A stretch of 64,000 nt of DNA from contig CM065649.1 of the NCBI GenBank assembly GCA_033220425.1, positions 1,798,001 through 1,862,000 of the forward strand, read 5' to 3'. Under the pieces are notes generated by a model. It did not search any database, had not been told where the DNA came from, and worked only from the letters and a program-made list of their open reading frames with translations. Made by a program: the position numbers and the translations under genes. The DNA comes from Lepraria neglecta (Eukaryota; Ascomycota; Lecanoromycetes; Lecanorales; Stereocaulaceae). How positions within the stretch are numbered: position 1 is the stretch's first letter; the number at the start of each line of letters is the position of its first letter. Positions 1 to 11,152 of this stretch are shown piece after piece.

Positions 1-1
1 G

Positions 2-217
2 TTAGGCAAGACGTTTTTGAGTAAAACCCTAGCATATGGGAGCACTATCGTCATTGAGTTCTGGGAGATAGGTCTCGCGCTAAAGATTGGAGAGCATGTT
101 GTGTATAAGAAGTCTAGGAAACTGCTCTTGTGTCTCAAACATGGGGTAGAATGGGTTGAACAATTGGATAGAGAGGTAATTCACGAGAGGCTGAAGAGTC
201 GAGGAAAAGGTCAATAG
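2..217 (+). CDS. possible 3' end of an unrecognised gene entering from the left
   Basis: An open frame runs from the window edge to a TAG at 215-217 (about 71 residues) with no ATG inside, so if real it is the last exon of a gene starting outside the window. The peptide is basic at its end and I recognise no domain. Codon use gives no strong support, so a chance frame is a real alternative. Confidence 0.2.
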   Translation, partial: LGKTFLSKTLAYGSTIVIEFWEIGLALKIGEHVVYKKSRKLLLCLKHGVEWVEQLDREVIHERLKSRGKGQ

Positions 218-629
218 GAATCATTCTAGAAGGGTTCACCCCCCCAACCGTTCACCTTGCTCTAACTCCACAGATACGGAGTTTGACAATATACATTTGC
301 GTATAGAATTGTGGATTTTGTACGTCTCTAAAAGGTTGGTATAGAATCTTTTGTCGAAATTCGCCTGGTTGGTGAATTGTAGAGCTCTGCAAATTTTCGC
401 TGCCTGCGCCCCTAGGAGAGCCCTAGCGTTGTACCCCGGAGCAGAAATATCGATAATACCGGGAGGCAGCCCTACAAGGCTGGCCGGTGGGGTTTGGGCA
501 GGTGAACCCTTCTAGTTCTAGGGTTAGGGCTTAGAAGAGCCTCGGCTTCTCTCCGCGGTTTGCCTACAAAGCCTTTCGTACGGGTCCTTGCTTTCTCTCT
601 TGTTAATTCGTCGACTAAACAGAGGCATC
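218..629. other. gene-free stretch upstream of pex20
   Basis: I see no gene here. It should contain the pex20 promoter. It has a C-run near 239-246 and a short TTAGGG-like motif at 519-529. No clear TATA box was seen. Confidence 0.4.
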
Positions 630-2067
630 ATGGCAGACCATCTTTGTGGGCCCTCTAACCCGCTACAGACTTTCCAAAAGCAGACCGCTGTCGATAGAAC
701 TTTGCAGCAGGACCGACTTGCCGCACATCAAGCACAGGCGGAGGTATGTTCTAGCCATGTCTGCTGGTTTGAACAGTGCTGACGAAGTTCATAGTCATTC
801 AGATCTGCCCCGGGTCCAAACGCCGGTATACTTGATGCCGAGTTCGAAGCTTTCCAAGCGGGCTATGGCCTTGAAGCTGGATATCCCGACCCTCAGTACT
901 TCTCTAACGGCCCCCAAGCACAACTATTCCAATCCAACGCCAGCCAACCCCAACTCCCGAACTGGGCTTCCGATTTCCAGAATCTTCACCTAAACGAAGC
1001 TCAAGCATCACCAACTCGGCAGTTCCAATTCCGTCAGCATGCACCGCTACAACGAACTGCACCCGGAGGATGGCACCAAGACTTCATGCGTCAGCAGGGC
1101 CAGTCTTCGCCATATCAGCCGCAGCAACAGCAAAGACCGGCTAGCGGATGGGCATATGGTTACACTGGTGGTCTCATGCCACAGAATAATACCACACTAT
1201 CTCCGATAGCACAGCAAAAGCAGCCTGAAAGACATGTGGAAGCTGATCTCGACGAAGCCGCATTTGAGAGGGCCTTTGAAGCCGCTACATCGGAGATTCA
1301 ACAGTCAGAAAAGCAAGGACTTCAACAGGATACTAAGCTTAGCCAGGACATGTATGGTGGACTCAGTCCAGAAACGGAATGGTGGCTTGATCACAATCGA
1401 ATAGGCTCTGACAGGATACTTGATGAGGCTCAAGAGGAAGAAAAGGATCAAAATGAGCACGACGAAGCAGATGAGCTCGCACGGACGGCTGGTCAGCTGC
1501 TTGAGAATGTGAAAGGTGATCACAGTCAGAAGTTCCAGGAAAGCAACTTCTTGTCCTTGATGCGGCAATTGCGGGACAAGGAGGTACGAGTTGAGGGTGA
1601 CAAGCTTGTCGATGTCAGTATACCATCTTCTAGTTCTTAGGTGGAGCAGGAACAAGTACGCTTTTTCGTGCAGTATGCAAGAGTGCGAGTTGTGACGGTA
1701 GCTGACAGCAATCAAGGTATCGCAGCCCCTCCATCCTGGCGGCGAGAACTATCCGAACGAAGGAGCTAGTAAATCTGATGGTGAAGCCTTTACGAGTAGT
1801 CTTGAAGGACCCGATCATTCATATAGTATGGCCTTCAACAACCAACTAGATAACCCGGACTCGCTTGAGGGCTACAACTTCGGTCAGGGGATGGCCGGGC
1901 GAACGATGTTTGGACCAGCTGCCACCCGAGCAATAAATCTATTGATGGAAAGCGGAATCAATCCAGATAATCTTTCTGAATCCCAGTTTGCCTCCTTCCA
2001 GCAGCAGAACCTCGTAGTGCAGCAGAAGTCCATACAAGTCTATTTGCAAAATCTTGCGAAGATCTAG
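630..2067 (+). CDS. pex20: peroxin Pex20, PTS2 co-receptor
   Basis: Pex20 is the fungal co-receptor that works with Pex7 to bring PTS2-bearing proteins into peroxisomes; it docks through WxxxF motifs and is recycled through an N-terminal cysteine. Proposed exons are 630-743, 795-1613 and 1726-2067, giving about 424 residues. The start shows the family signature MADHLCGPSN with the conserved cysteine at position 6, then VDRTLQQDRL. Exon 2 opens SFRSAPGPNAG and carries LDAEFEAFQAGYG. Two WxxxF motifs are visible, WASDF and WHQDF. The C-terminus has LHPGGENYP followed by a helical region. The first intron uses the ATAG acceptor at 791-794, which restores the family frame; the more obvious CAG at 800-802 would shift it. 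The second intron (GTCAGT to CGCAG) is less certain. The gene looks intact. Confidence 0.88.
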
Positions 2068-2079
2068 CGCCAACGGATT

Positions 2080-2478
2080 ATGTCAAATGCTAGTGGAAAT
2101 ATATCAGATCAAGACTCACCTATTTTGGTTTCAGGTCTGGATGTAAGAGCTCTAGGGCCTGAGTTCTATAACAGCAATTACCCTACCGCAATGCAGATAC
2201 GGGGCTCCCCTCCGCCCAACGTGCCTGGTGGAGCTGGAGGCAATCATGCACTGCAAGACTATCCCATGCAATTGATGTTACTCAAGCAACAGAACAAAAA
2301 GCGGCTGCTCGGTACGCAATACTGGAGCTGATACATTCGCTGAACTAGACTGGTGGCCGGACTTGACCAATTATGAGCCCAGTGGCGAACACATCTACGA
2401 ATCGCACCCAATGTCCTACGAGGAGAGACGTATATCAGCAGATGCCATGCTAAAACGCGGTGTGAAGCGTTTTAGATA
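2080..2478 (+). pseudogene. decayed coding remnant with a fungal QMQLMLL-type motif
   Basis: A frame opening with ATG at 2080 encodes 83 residues containing NHALQDYPMQLMLLKQQNKK. I recall this helix as widespread in unrelated Pezizomycotina proteins, where it usually runs on into a longer protein. Here it ends quickly. A second coding-looking stretch follows in another frame (about 2333-2478, containing DWWPDLTNYEPSGEHIYESH). A GTACGC at about 2311 could be a donor, but the gap to the next stretch is short for an intron. I read it as a broken or much shortened gene 13 bases behind the pex20 stop. It could instead be a small real gene with an intron I cannot place. Confidence 0.35.
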
Positions 2479-2848
2479 GCTTAACGGTACGGAATGGAGG
2501 AAAGTTTACGGGAGGGATGGAGACAATTTTAGGTGGCCTGTAGCAACTCGAGAGAATAACGCATTCATCCCAAGCCCCAACAATGTAATCTTACTAGGTT
2601 GAGACATATGTACGACTGCAGAGTTGATATTCAGGGCATATAGACTCCTTCAGGGGGGAGGTTAGGGGCATTGCAAGGCCGGATAGACATGAAACAATGC
2701 AAAGTATATAATTTTATTGACTTCAAGCTCCCCAAAAACGCTAGCAGAATACTCTCGCTCATGCCTACTCGCGGAAGGGTATTTATCACGCAACAATGCG
2801 CTCCCATGTACACTTCCCAGTCTAAGCCTACAACCCAGATGCGCGGCA
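2479..2848. other. gene-free stretch, 3' flank of the Whi2-like gene
   Basis: I see no gene. It must hold the 3' untranslated region and polyadenylation signals of the minus-strand gene that ends at 2849. Long minus-strand frames here are read-through of that gene's last intron. Confidence 0.4.
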
Positions 2849-4533
2849 TCATCGTAGCCCTATGACGCTCTAAAATGTCATATTTTGTTAGCAATAAGAC
2901 TTGAGCCACTGGAAGGGCAGCCACAGGGGAAAATGTACTCACCATCTCCAGCGTCCAAACCCTCCGTATCCAAACCTTCAGCTTCCCATCTATTCCCTCA
3001 ACATCATCCAGCTCCACACCCTCCCACCAGCATCTCCGCGCTGGCTTCCTCCAGAATAGTAACAGCTTCTGCGCCATACCCACCGCATTGCTATTCGCAA
3101 GGGTTTCGCCGCCCTTAATGTCTGTTCGAAGGCGTGCAAGGGCTAAGCTGCAGACGACTGCTTTGTTGGGCTCGCCGGCTCGGTGGCCCCAGCGGTCGTC
3201 GTTATTGAAACCTCTAGAGGGAGAGATTTAGTAACTGACAATCTGTTTTGATCTGGGATGGCGGTGCATACCCTGCAGTCAACATCTCAATTAAATGCTG
3301 TTCCGTCGTACCGGTCTCTTCACTCCTTCTCAAACCAGAGAAAATGCCATCCTGCTTCAGCAGTGCTCTTCCTGCCGCTCTCTTGACTTCAATCATCTCT
3401 GTCTGGTCGATCTCGGCTTTTGGTGGTATGGCATAAAAATCTAGATCTTCCCGTAGCACGATGATGCCCGCTCGATCCTGTAGCATATCGCGCGCGGAGT
3501 TGCTCGATGGGTCTGTGGACGTGCCCACAGTGTCTGATGGCGAGCCGGATGGAGACGGTGAGCCTGAAGGTATGGTCTGTGCGACTGTGCGGAAGAAATC
3601 CAGCATGTATTGGAGCGATTGTGGATCATACTAGAGAAATTGTCAGAAACGGGTGCAGCTCAAATCTACAGAGCACGGGTGAGAAGACATACGTCGACAG
3701 GATAGACATCTCCTTCGTGGAAGGAGTTCATGTGTCCGTCTGGCAGGAGACCATTGGGGAAGAGGGATAGGAGAACAAATTCTGGAAGCGTGAGAAGTTC
3801 ATCTCGGGACAGCGTAAAGCGAGTCCCTCTGTCAGTATCAAGTCAGTCAACGTAAGAGCAAGCGTTAAGGGTGAGCCATACCTCAAGTCCAGTGTAATGT
3901 GCTCGTCCGCGCCAACATCTGTAGACCGTTGTTCTCAGTAAAACACATTATCAATTCATGCCTATATTCCTCGTACCTGCCAAAGTATTTACAGGCGCCG
4001 GACCACCCTGCTGCACCTGAGTAATGATACTCGCGGCGCCGCCTGCCGCAGCCATCACGTACGTAAACGAGTCAAGCGGACTCGAGCCTTCAGTATACGG
4101 AGGTGGAGCTTCCTCGTCTTCCGCGCTCTTAGAAGATTCTCCCTTATTGTCCGCCGGAAGCGCAGCCTTAGTCTCAGCCTCTGCAACGCTTGCTTGACCA
4201 GTGATAACAGCTCCTGCTGGGTTCGCCGGGCAGAATGCTGGAGGTGGATCACTGTCAGGCTCGGTAACGGCTGCTCTGAATCTATCTGGAGAGTGTGCTG
4301 GCGGGAAGTAGAGGGACGAAAAGGGAGGTGGAGCGGAGGAGGAAAAGGACGGAGAAGATGGTGGAGGCGGGTCTTCCGCTGACTCGGTATAAGGGGGTTC
4401 GGCGTCGTCGCAGGGAGTCACTGACGCTTTGAAGGATACCTTGTCGGAAACGGACGAACCGTCGCTGGAGTCTCGTGTCACCGACAATTTGATGGTGTTC
4501 CTTGGTTCTGGGGCTGGTTCCCGTGGTGTGGTT
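2849..4533 (-). CDS. Whi2-like BTB-domain stress and growth regulator
   Basis: Related to yeast Whi2, which with the phosphatases Psr1/Psr2 activates the general stress response. Proposed coding exons, in order of reading, are 4533-3977, 3918-3882, 3828-3693, 3630-3272, 3213-2943 and 2869-2849; all phases agree. The N-terminus is disordered and rich in Pro and Ser (PPPPSSPSFSSS), then SSPLDSFTYVMAAAGGAAS. The BTB-type core follows: DEHITLDLRGTRFTLSRDEL, FVLLSLFPNGLLPDGHMN, DVYPVDYDPQSLQYMLDFF. Then come RAGIIVLREDLDFYAIPP and a tail with AQKLLLFWRKPARRCWWEGV. The last exon is 21 bases and encodes SVIGLR, which matches the ending I recall for the family. The first coding exon was not found: the frame runs back to a CTAG acceptor near 4534 and no matching ATG exon was identified in 4534-4811. 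Confidence 0.75.
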
Positions 4534-4811
4534 CTAGGTCATTACCGTTGCCGTCGTTGGAGCAGATCAAGCAATTGCGCTTTCAGATGGGCCACTTAGT
4601 ACATCAGCGAAAGTACTATCAATTCGTGTGCAATGTTCGAGAATTGGGGCTTGTAGTTGCATACAAAGACGCAGGGTTTCTGGTTGAGGCTTGTTCTGGG
4701 CGCGATGCACTACATCCTTGGCATATTTACAGGGGTAAGGTATACCATTGTGACAGCAGGACGAGTGGTTAGCCCAAATATGGCATCTAGGATTCATGCA
4801 AATTGAACATG

Positions 4812-7110
4812 TCAATCATCTTCACTATCGCTACCAAAAATTGCTTTGAAGACAGCTTCTCCAGGCCTCTCCTTTTCAAGAGCTTCGTTTCGCTCTGGAT
4901 CTACCACACTTGGCTCCGCCTTCGCCTGCGATACTGGTCCATCACCAATATCTTCGCCTTCAACCTTTGCCCCTGAAACTTGCCCGAAGGTCCTCATTCC
5001 GCCACCACTCATCCGTAGCTCATCCATGTCCTTTTTCCCAATCAACTCTAGCCTCTTCTGGGGTAGTGCTGCCGAATGTGTCTGCGGGGTCCCTCCAGCG
5101 CCAGCATTTTGTCCAGTGTCGAATCTGGGGGGCGCTTCTCCCGGATCGACTTGTACATGTGAAGGTGGCTGGACGTTAAAACGCTTACACAACAATCGCG
5201 TAGGGTAGAAATTCTCCACCGAACGCGTAAGGGGACCATACATGCCAACAGCAGCCGCCTCCTCTGCTGGTGTCTTTGTTTTACCAGCAGGCTTCGTGAG
5301 CAGCTGCGGTTCTCCGGTCGAGTCTTTGGCGCCTACCAGCTTGGCGTTGTCGGATGCCAATTGCGGCCCTGACGACGAAGATGTAAACCGTGTGGCCATC
5401 ATGCCAGTCATGGGCTTGAAGATCTGAGCTGCGTGGGCGAACTCGTTCATTTCTTTGACCCAGCCATCGTTAGTACTGCCAGGAATTCGATCAGGTAATG
5501 TGCCTTCTGGACGTAGACCAGCACGGACCTCAAGAAAGGTACGATAGCGGGCGCGTTTGGCGGGATCTTCAGAATATGGCATCCACCCTGCTGTGCCTCT
5601 ACCCAGAGCTGTCACGGCAATATCGCGGTCTAAATTAGGGACGAGCGAATGGAGTGTTTTCGGATGAGATGACGAAGAGCTTAAGGCTTCACCCAGCGCT
5701 GGAGGTAGATTGGAATTATTGGTTGCAGAGGCAATACGGTTGCGGGCATTAGGCGTAAGAAAGTCGAAAACAGATTTGCCAGGAAGCTGAGTTTCGCCTA
5801 GTAGGGCAGCACGGGACTTCGGAGAAAGCTTTGAAGTAGCTGCAACTGTGGCAGAAGACTGGTAAAGTTGTGTAGACGGCGAAGCGGAGGGATCAAAGGA
5901 TTTCTTGGAGGATTTCCAGTCCTGCGGTATAGTGGGAGGAGGATATTTTCCATCTTGAGAGAGAATTGAGGATAGTGGATCGAGATCGCTAGATAAGACG
6001 AAGCCATCCAGGGGAAGACGTCCGTCATGGCATCTGCGGAAAGTGGGAGAACTTTTTGCGGCGCCGGCTTTCTTGGAGATGAAGACGGGCTTGCTATTGA
6101 GTAGAGGGTTTGCTGAAGATCTGCCGGATTCGAGCTTTTTCTTTTTCTTCTTGTCACCTCCTATGATGCGATTATAGGATATCTGTGGACCCATTTGGTA
6201 GGGGTCTTCGTCATCAGAGCCGTTGTCATTGAGGATTCCAACGCCAAACCCTCCTTTACGTTCTGGCCTTTTCTTCTTGGCCTTAGAACCTTTCGTGAGA
6301 GCAGTAAACCCGGCTTCCCCTTCCTCATCGTCGCCGCGAGGATCGTCAAATTTGGAACCGTTTGTAGTGGGTAAGACTTCTGAAAGTCTCCCTTCCCCAT
6401 CAAAGCCAAGACCTTTCCGATCGTTTTTCCTGATGAATGATATCATAATCAAATTTTCTGGGGCAAAGAGATGCGTCTGCTGGCCTCCTTCACCATCCAT
6501 GTCTTGGTCCTCCTCAAACCGTGCTTTCCTCCTGATCTTCGGTCCTACACCCTGACCCTCACGCCAACCCATTTTCTTCAGCAATTTCACACCCATAGTC
6601 TCTCCCGTAGTCTTGAAAACATCTATGAAAGAGTCATGTTGCAATCTTTCCTCAGCCGTAGACCCGAGTCCTGCAAAAGAGTCCGCCGTCTGTAGTTTCT
6701 TAGCCTCTTCAGCCTCGGCTAAATCCTCCTCATCCATGAAGTCCTCCGGTTTTTGCTGGGCTGGAGCAGCATCCTTTTTCCGATTTGACCGTGAAGAGAC
6801 AAACGTCGAGGGTGTCCATCCTTCCTTCGATCCAACGGTATTGAAGTATCTGTAGATTCGCCATCAGTCCTGGTCCATGTCAAATATCTTCAGCTGGGGC
6901 TTACCCAGCACTGAAGCCACCAGTGAAGGCGCCGTGCAACCTCTTCCTTCCTTGCTCATCGGTGACCTCTTGCTTCCAAACCGGTACATAAGACCCATCA
7001 TCGCGAGTCTCTGGATCTAGCGGTGGTAGTGGAGTACCGTATATGACGTACGGGGATTGGTGAGCTTGTAGGTCTGCTTCGAAGGTCGCACGCGATCGCT
7101 TGGAGGCCAT
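4812..7110 (-). CDS. GPATCH1/TOUGH-type G-patch splicing protein
   Basis: Family members (human GPATCH1, plant TOUGH) bind spliceosomal helicases through the G-patch and associate with catalytic spliceosomes. Two exons, 7110-6905 and 6849-4812, encode about 747 residues. Exon 1 holds the conserved N-terminal block (DUF1604 type): [20 protein letters not shown], then [24 protein letters not shown] across the splice junction, [10 protein letters not shown]. The G-patch lies near residues 145-190, with [20 protein letters not shown]. The remainder is largely disordered, with a basic KKKKKK stretch, and ends in an acidic [10 protein letters not shown] tail. The start ATG at 7110 opens [14 protein letters not shown], as expected for the family. 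It shares a 787-base divergent promoter with kin1. Confidence 0.85.
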
Positions 7111-7897
7111 GGTGGTTGAGACCAGACATGCTCAATATCATCTAAAGCCTGGGGGGTTCAAAGTGTCCCTTCTGTTAATCCGTGTTATCGCTTTGCTCAA
7201 AAGAATCCCCTCGCTAAGTTTAACGGCCACTTTCTTTCCAAATCCATACTAGCGAAGTTTGAAAGCTCAGGGTGCAACGGCAAATTAACGCTTATAGCCT
7301 TACACCAGCCGCATGAGGCAGCGTTAACTGCATGAGAGGACATTGATGCTCATTCGAGGTCTACTTGAAGGATTCAAGGTCTGGTATTGGAACCATTGAC
7401 GCGTCCTCGGTCTCTCAACAGCTGTTAATCCTCACCTCCGACCTCTCGGCCTTTGTTTCCCTGATCTCGGCGAAACTCCAGGAACATTTGTCACTTCGAC
7501 CAAGTTCGCCTTTAGGCTCCTTCAATCCACGCGACATTGCACAGGACACATTCAAGAAACGCCTGGCACACCTTTGAAACTGAAGATCTGATACTGTCTG
7601 CCCCGTGATCAGATCACATCCAAGCGCAGTCAAATTCCACGTGTGGTCGCTTATGTACAGGAGGAGAACGGCCTTTGTGTACGAGCTGTTCTGTCAGCCA
7701 ACGTCAACATCTCAGCCGCACAAGACCCTCCTCACACCGAATAGTCCGATTAGCAGACCCATGAAGACCTATTTGGGCTGCATATAGTTGCTTTTTCGCT
7801 CTACAACAACCTCAGGTCTTGGAGGCTGTAGGCTTCAAGGGCCCCCACTTTTGGCACGCAAAGTCCACCCACCGCGCTCCTTGGATTATCAGAAACC
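7111..7897. other. divergent promoter region between the G-patch gene and kin1
   Basis: Non-coding DNA between two outward-facing start codons, so it should carry both promoters and 5' leaders. It has pyrimidine-rich stretches on the plus strand close to kin1 but no clear TATA box. Short frames inside are not convincing. Confidence 0.5.
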
Positions 7898-10800
7898 ATG
7901 TCTGCTGCCTCAACAGCATCTCCCGCTGTAGTGCGCAGCTCTTCTCGCCGACAGTCATCTTATAACACGCCTCCAACTGATCGACCTCAACGAACGGCTT
8001 CCTCAGCTGCGAAACCTCCAACGACACCCAGTGGACCAATGCGGCCCAATTCGCAAGCCTACGCTCGGCCAACGTCATCCTCTCAACAGGCATCTCTTGC
8101 TGGCGTGGCTCGAAGGGATTACGAGACCACCAACTTAGCACGGCCCCCATCCTCTCACCGGAGCTCCTCTCGAGACGGGAACTACACTGCTCCACCACCC
8201 AAACGAACAGAATCTACTCGAGACTCGCGCCGAACCTCTTCAAGGCCAGGTCATGCGCGGAACAGTTCCCGAGCGTCCACTACCGATGGCCCTATCGCTG
8301 CACAAACCCCTAGTGCAGCCCGAACGCAATCCGATGCAGGCGTTCCTGGGAGCGGTGGATCCACGAAGAGGCGGACGACAGTAGCTGCGCAAACAGGAGA
8401 ATGGTCTTTGGGTAAAACCATAGGGGCAGGCAGCATGGGGAAAGTGAAGCTGGCCAAGAATTTGGAGACTGGAGAGCAGGTCGCAGTCAAGATTGTACCC
8501 CGCCAATCAACAGATGAGCATCGTAGCGACCGAGATCGAGAACGAGCAGACCATTCCAAGGAAATCAGGACCGCGAGAGAAGCAGCTATCGTCACTTTGC
8601 TCAACCACCCGTATGTCTGCGCAATGCGAGACGTCGTTCGCACCAACTACCATTGGTACATGCTTTTCGAGTACGTCAACGGCGGCCAGATGCTCGACTA
8701 CATCATCTCTCACGGCAGGTTGAAGGAGAAGCAGGCAAGGAAGTTTGGCCGACAAATTGCTAGTGCTCTTGACTACTGTCATCGGAACAGCATTGTGCAC
8801 AGAGATTTGAAGATTGAAAACATCTTGATAAGCAAGACTGGGGATATCAAGATCATTGACTTCGGATTGAGCAATCTGTTTGCTCCAAAAAGCCATCTGA
8901 TGACCTTCTGTGGTAGTCTGTATTTCGCAGCGCCTGAACTGTTGCAAGCGAGGCAATACACCGGTCCCGAGGTCGACATCTGGAGCTTTGGTATAGTGCT
9001 ATACGTGCTAGTTTGCGGGAAAGTACCTTTTGATGATCAAAGTATGCCCCAGCTACATGCCAAGATCAAGAAAGGGGTGGTGGACTACCCGACGTGGCTG
9101 TCGCCAGGTATGTGGTCACTATATATCGAAAGGTGTCTGATTTCGTTTCTAATAATTGTCACAGAGTGTAAAAACCTGATCTCGCGGATGCTTGTCACAG
9201 ATCCAAAACAACGAGCTAGCCTCGGTGAAATCCTGAACCATCCTTGGATCACCAAAGGGTTCAATGCTCCTCCAGAAAATTACCTACCTCACCGAGAACC
9301 CTTGCAACTACCTCTAGATCCACAGATTATCGAAAAAATGACTGGCTTTGACTTTGGACCTTCCGACTTCATCACCCGTGAGCTCACGAAGGTCCTGAGC
9401 TCCGAGGACTACCAGAATGCGGTAAGAATCAACGCTCGAGAGCAAGCTGCCCATGCCGTAGGGAGTGAAAAAAGGAGGGGGGTGTTCGACTTCTACAAGC
9501 GCCGAAGCTCTATCAATAGCAGAGATACCCTTCCAAACTTGTCAACAGAAGCGGTCCAGCTTGGGTCAGACCCTGTCAACGCTTTCAGTCCTCTTATATC
9601 GATATACTATCTGGTCAGAGAAAAGCAAGAAAGAGAACGCATAGAGGCTAACCCTGGGGCTTTGAGCATGCCTATGTCTCCTGGTGAGAAGCCGCTTAAA
9701 ATTCCTGATCTACCCGCCCCCGAAGCAGCATATACAAACGCATCAGCATACGAAATGCCGGGCGAGAAGTCCGGAGGTCGAGCGAGAGCTAGATCGAGAA
9801 CTCAAGGGGAAGACGATGTAACAGAATCCATGAAGAAAGTCAACCTCAATGTCCCTCCTAGCCCAGCAACACCAGCTATTGTGGCTCCGACGGGATGGGA
9901 CCAGCAACCACCCAAGAAAGAGAGCACTGCTGTTGGCCTGTTACGGAGATTCAGCACTCGGCGGACAAAGGACTCAAGGACAGACTCTCAACACACTCCA
10001 TCAGTGCAGCTACAACCTCCGACAGACCCTGCAACGACTCCACGCAAGAGCTTCAGTGTACGGAGATCTCGCAACAGGGAACCTACTCCAACCCCCTTAC
10101 TGCATCCTGGAGGCAGCACGCCTCATCAAGCTGAACTACTCACTCCTCCCGGCACCCTCGAAGCCAGGTCGAAGACGGGTACTCTCGACCGGTCAACAAG
10201 CGTCAATTCTGCCGACTATCGAAAACGACAGTCTCGACGGGGCGTATCTGAAGGCAACCCTGCCATTCCGATGGTGGAACCACCACTCACAAGCGGCTCT
10301 GAGCGGTCTAGTATGAGCGGACCCAAGTCGAGAGCAAGCGAGCAGGCTCCAGGCGATCAGAATGCTAATCCTACTGCCCGTGCTTCAACGGCACGGACGA
10401 AATCCCTTGGCGGCCAAGGTAGGCGGGAGAGCATGCAAGCTAGACGTACACGCAGACAAGAAGCATATAGTGGCCACGAAGCCAATGTCCCTGAAGAGAC
10501 AGATCAGCAACTCGCCGAGAGTCCCGATAACCCCAACAAAAGCCTCGAAAACATGAAACCCGTCTACCTCAAGGGTCTCTTCAGTGTCTCTACTACAAGC
10601 AACAAGCCCCTTGCTGTCATCAGGATGGATATTGTTCGTGTCTTGAAACAATTAGGAGTTCAATACAGCGAGATCAAAGGTGGCTTCAGCTGCCGCCATG
10701 CACCCAGCATCGATCTCAACCGCATGGGCGACAATAGCCCTCCAAGCCCGGAACCACAACCCAGTCACAAACGGCGCATCAGCTTCGCAGGTGGATTCAG

Positions 10801-11152
10801 AAGCGGTGACCGCAACGAGGAAATGCAGGAAAAGCCCTCGCCCACAGTCTTGAGGAGGAAGAAACAGCCCGCTCCGGATACATCCTTTACCGCTTCTGAT
10901 GACTCATACAACAGCGACAATGCTGACACTTCTCGGCGCGGGGAGAGACCTTTCCAAGCAGCGGTTGCTGCAGGGGAGACGACGACTCATGTACAGAGCG
11001 ACCTAGGAGAGAACATGGTTCTCAAGTTCGAAATATTCATCGTTAAGGTGCCATTATTCAGTCTGCACGGTATCCAGTTCAAAAAGGTCGCAGGGGGAAC
11101 ATGGCAGTACAAGAATATGGCGCAGAAGATACTGGATGCGCTTAGATTATGA
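7898..11152 (+). CDS. kin1: Kin1/MARK/PAR-1 family serine/threonine kinase
   Basis: A polarity and secretion kinase acting at the cell cortex. Two exons, 7898-9107 and 9165-11152, encode about 1065 residues. After a Ser/Pro-rich N-terminus the kinase domain starts near residue 166 (GEWSLGKTIGAGSMGKV). Visible catalytic features are VAVKIV (lysine), HRDLKIEN, DFGLSN, the activation-loop threonine in LMTFCGSLYFAAPE, and the C-lobe motif VDIWSFGIVLYVLVCGKVPF. A long disordered linker follows. The C-terminal KA1 domain is recognisable (VYLKGLFSVSTTSNKPLAVI, then GGTWQYKNMAQKILDALRL) and would bind acidic phospholipid. The intron at 9108-9164 is 57 bases, in frame and free of stops, so a simple ORF call adds 19 false residues between SP and ECKNLISRML. 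The catalytic residues look intact. Confidence 0.93.
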   Translation: MSAASTASPAVVRSSSRRQSSYNTPPTDRPQRTASSAAKPPTTPSGPMRPNSQAYARPTSSSQQASLAGVARRDYETTNLARPPSSHRSSSRDGNYTAPPPKRTESTRDSRRTSSRPGHARNSSRASTTDGPIAAQTPSAARTQSDAGVPGSGGSTKRRTTVAAQTGEWSLGKTIGAGSMGKVKLAKNLETGEQVAVKIVPRQSTDEHRSDRDRERADHSKEIRTAREAAIVTLLNHPYVCAMRDVVRTNYHWYMLFEYVNGGQMLDYIISHGRLKEKQARKFGRQIASALDYCHRNSIVHRDLKIENILISKTGDIKIIDFGLSNLFAPKSHLMTFCGSLYFAAPELLQARQYTGPEVDIWSFGIVLYVLVCGKVPFDDQSMPQLHAKIKKGVVDYPTWLSPGMWSLYIERCLISFLIIVTECKNLISRMLVTDPKQRASLGEILNHPWITKGFNAPPENYLPHREPLQLPLDPQIIEKMTGFDFGPSDFITRELTKVLSSEDYQNAVRINAREQAAHAVGSEKRRGVFDFYKRRSSINSRDTLPNLSTEAVQLGSDPVNAFSPLISIYYLVREKQERERIEANPGALSMPMSPGEKPLKIPDLPAPEAAYTNASAYEMPGEKSGGRARARSRTQGEDDVTESMKKVNLNVPPSPATPAIVAPTGWDQQPPKKESTAVGLLRRFSTRRTKDSRTDSQHTPSVQLQPPTDPATTPRKSFSVRRSRNREPTPTPLLHPGGSTPHQAELLTPPGTLEARSKTGTLDRSTSVNSADYRKRQSRRGVSEGNPAIPMVEPPLTSGSERSSMSGPKSRASEQAPGDQNANPTARASTARTKSLGGQGRRESMQARRTRRQEAYSGHEANVPEETDQQLAESPDNPNKSLENMKPVYLKGLFSVSTTSNKPLAVIRMDIVRVLKQLGVQYSEIKGGFSCRHAPSIDLNRMGDNSPPSPEPQPSHKRRISFAGGFRSGDRNEEMQEKPSPTVLRRKKQPAPDTSFTASDDSYNSDNADTSRRGERPFQAAVAAGETTTHVQSDLGENMVLKFEIFIVKVPLFSLHGIQFKKVAGGTWQYKNMAQKILDALRL
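9108..9164 (+). other. in-frame, stop-free intron of kin1
   Basis: The donor GTATGT and acceptor ACAG flank 57 bases, an exact multiple of three without a stop. Splicing gives LSP-ECKNLISRMLV, the expected kinase C-lobe; retention would insert 19 residues (GMWSLYIERC onwards) into it. Confidence 0.8.

Noticed and set aside
1614-1640. Very short pex20 intron of 27 bases
   Set aside because: It would restore a frame but is below any normal fungal intron size and leads to a stop unless a further intron is added; one intron 1614-1725 is simpler.
2631-3083. A 150-codon minus-strand frame ending at 2631
   Set aside because: Its first third is the Whi2-like C-terminal exon; the rest is read-through of the last intron, which a GTGAGT donor and the 21-base SVIGLR exon explain.
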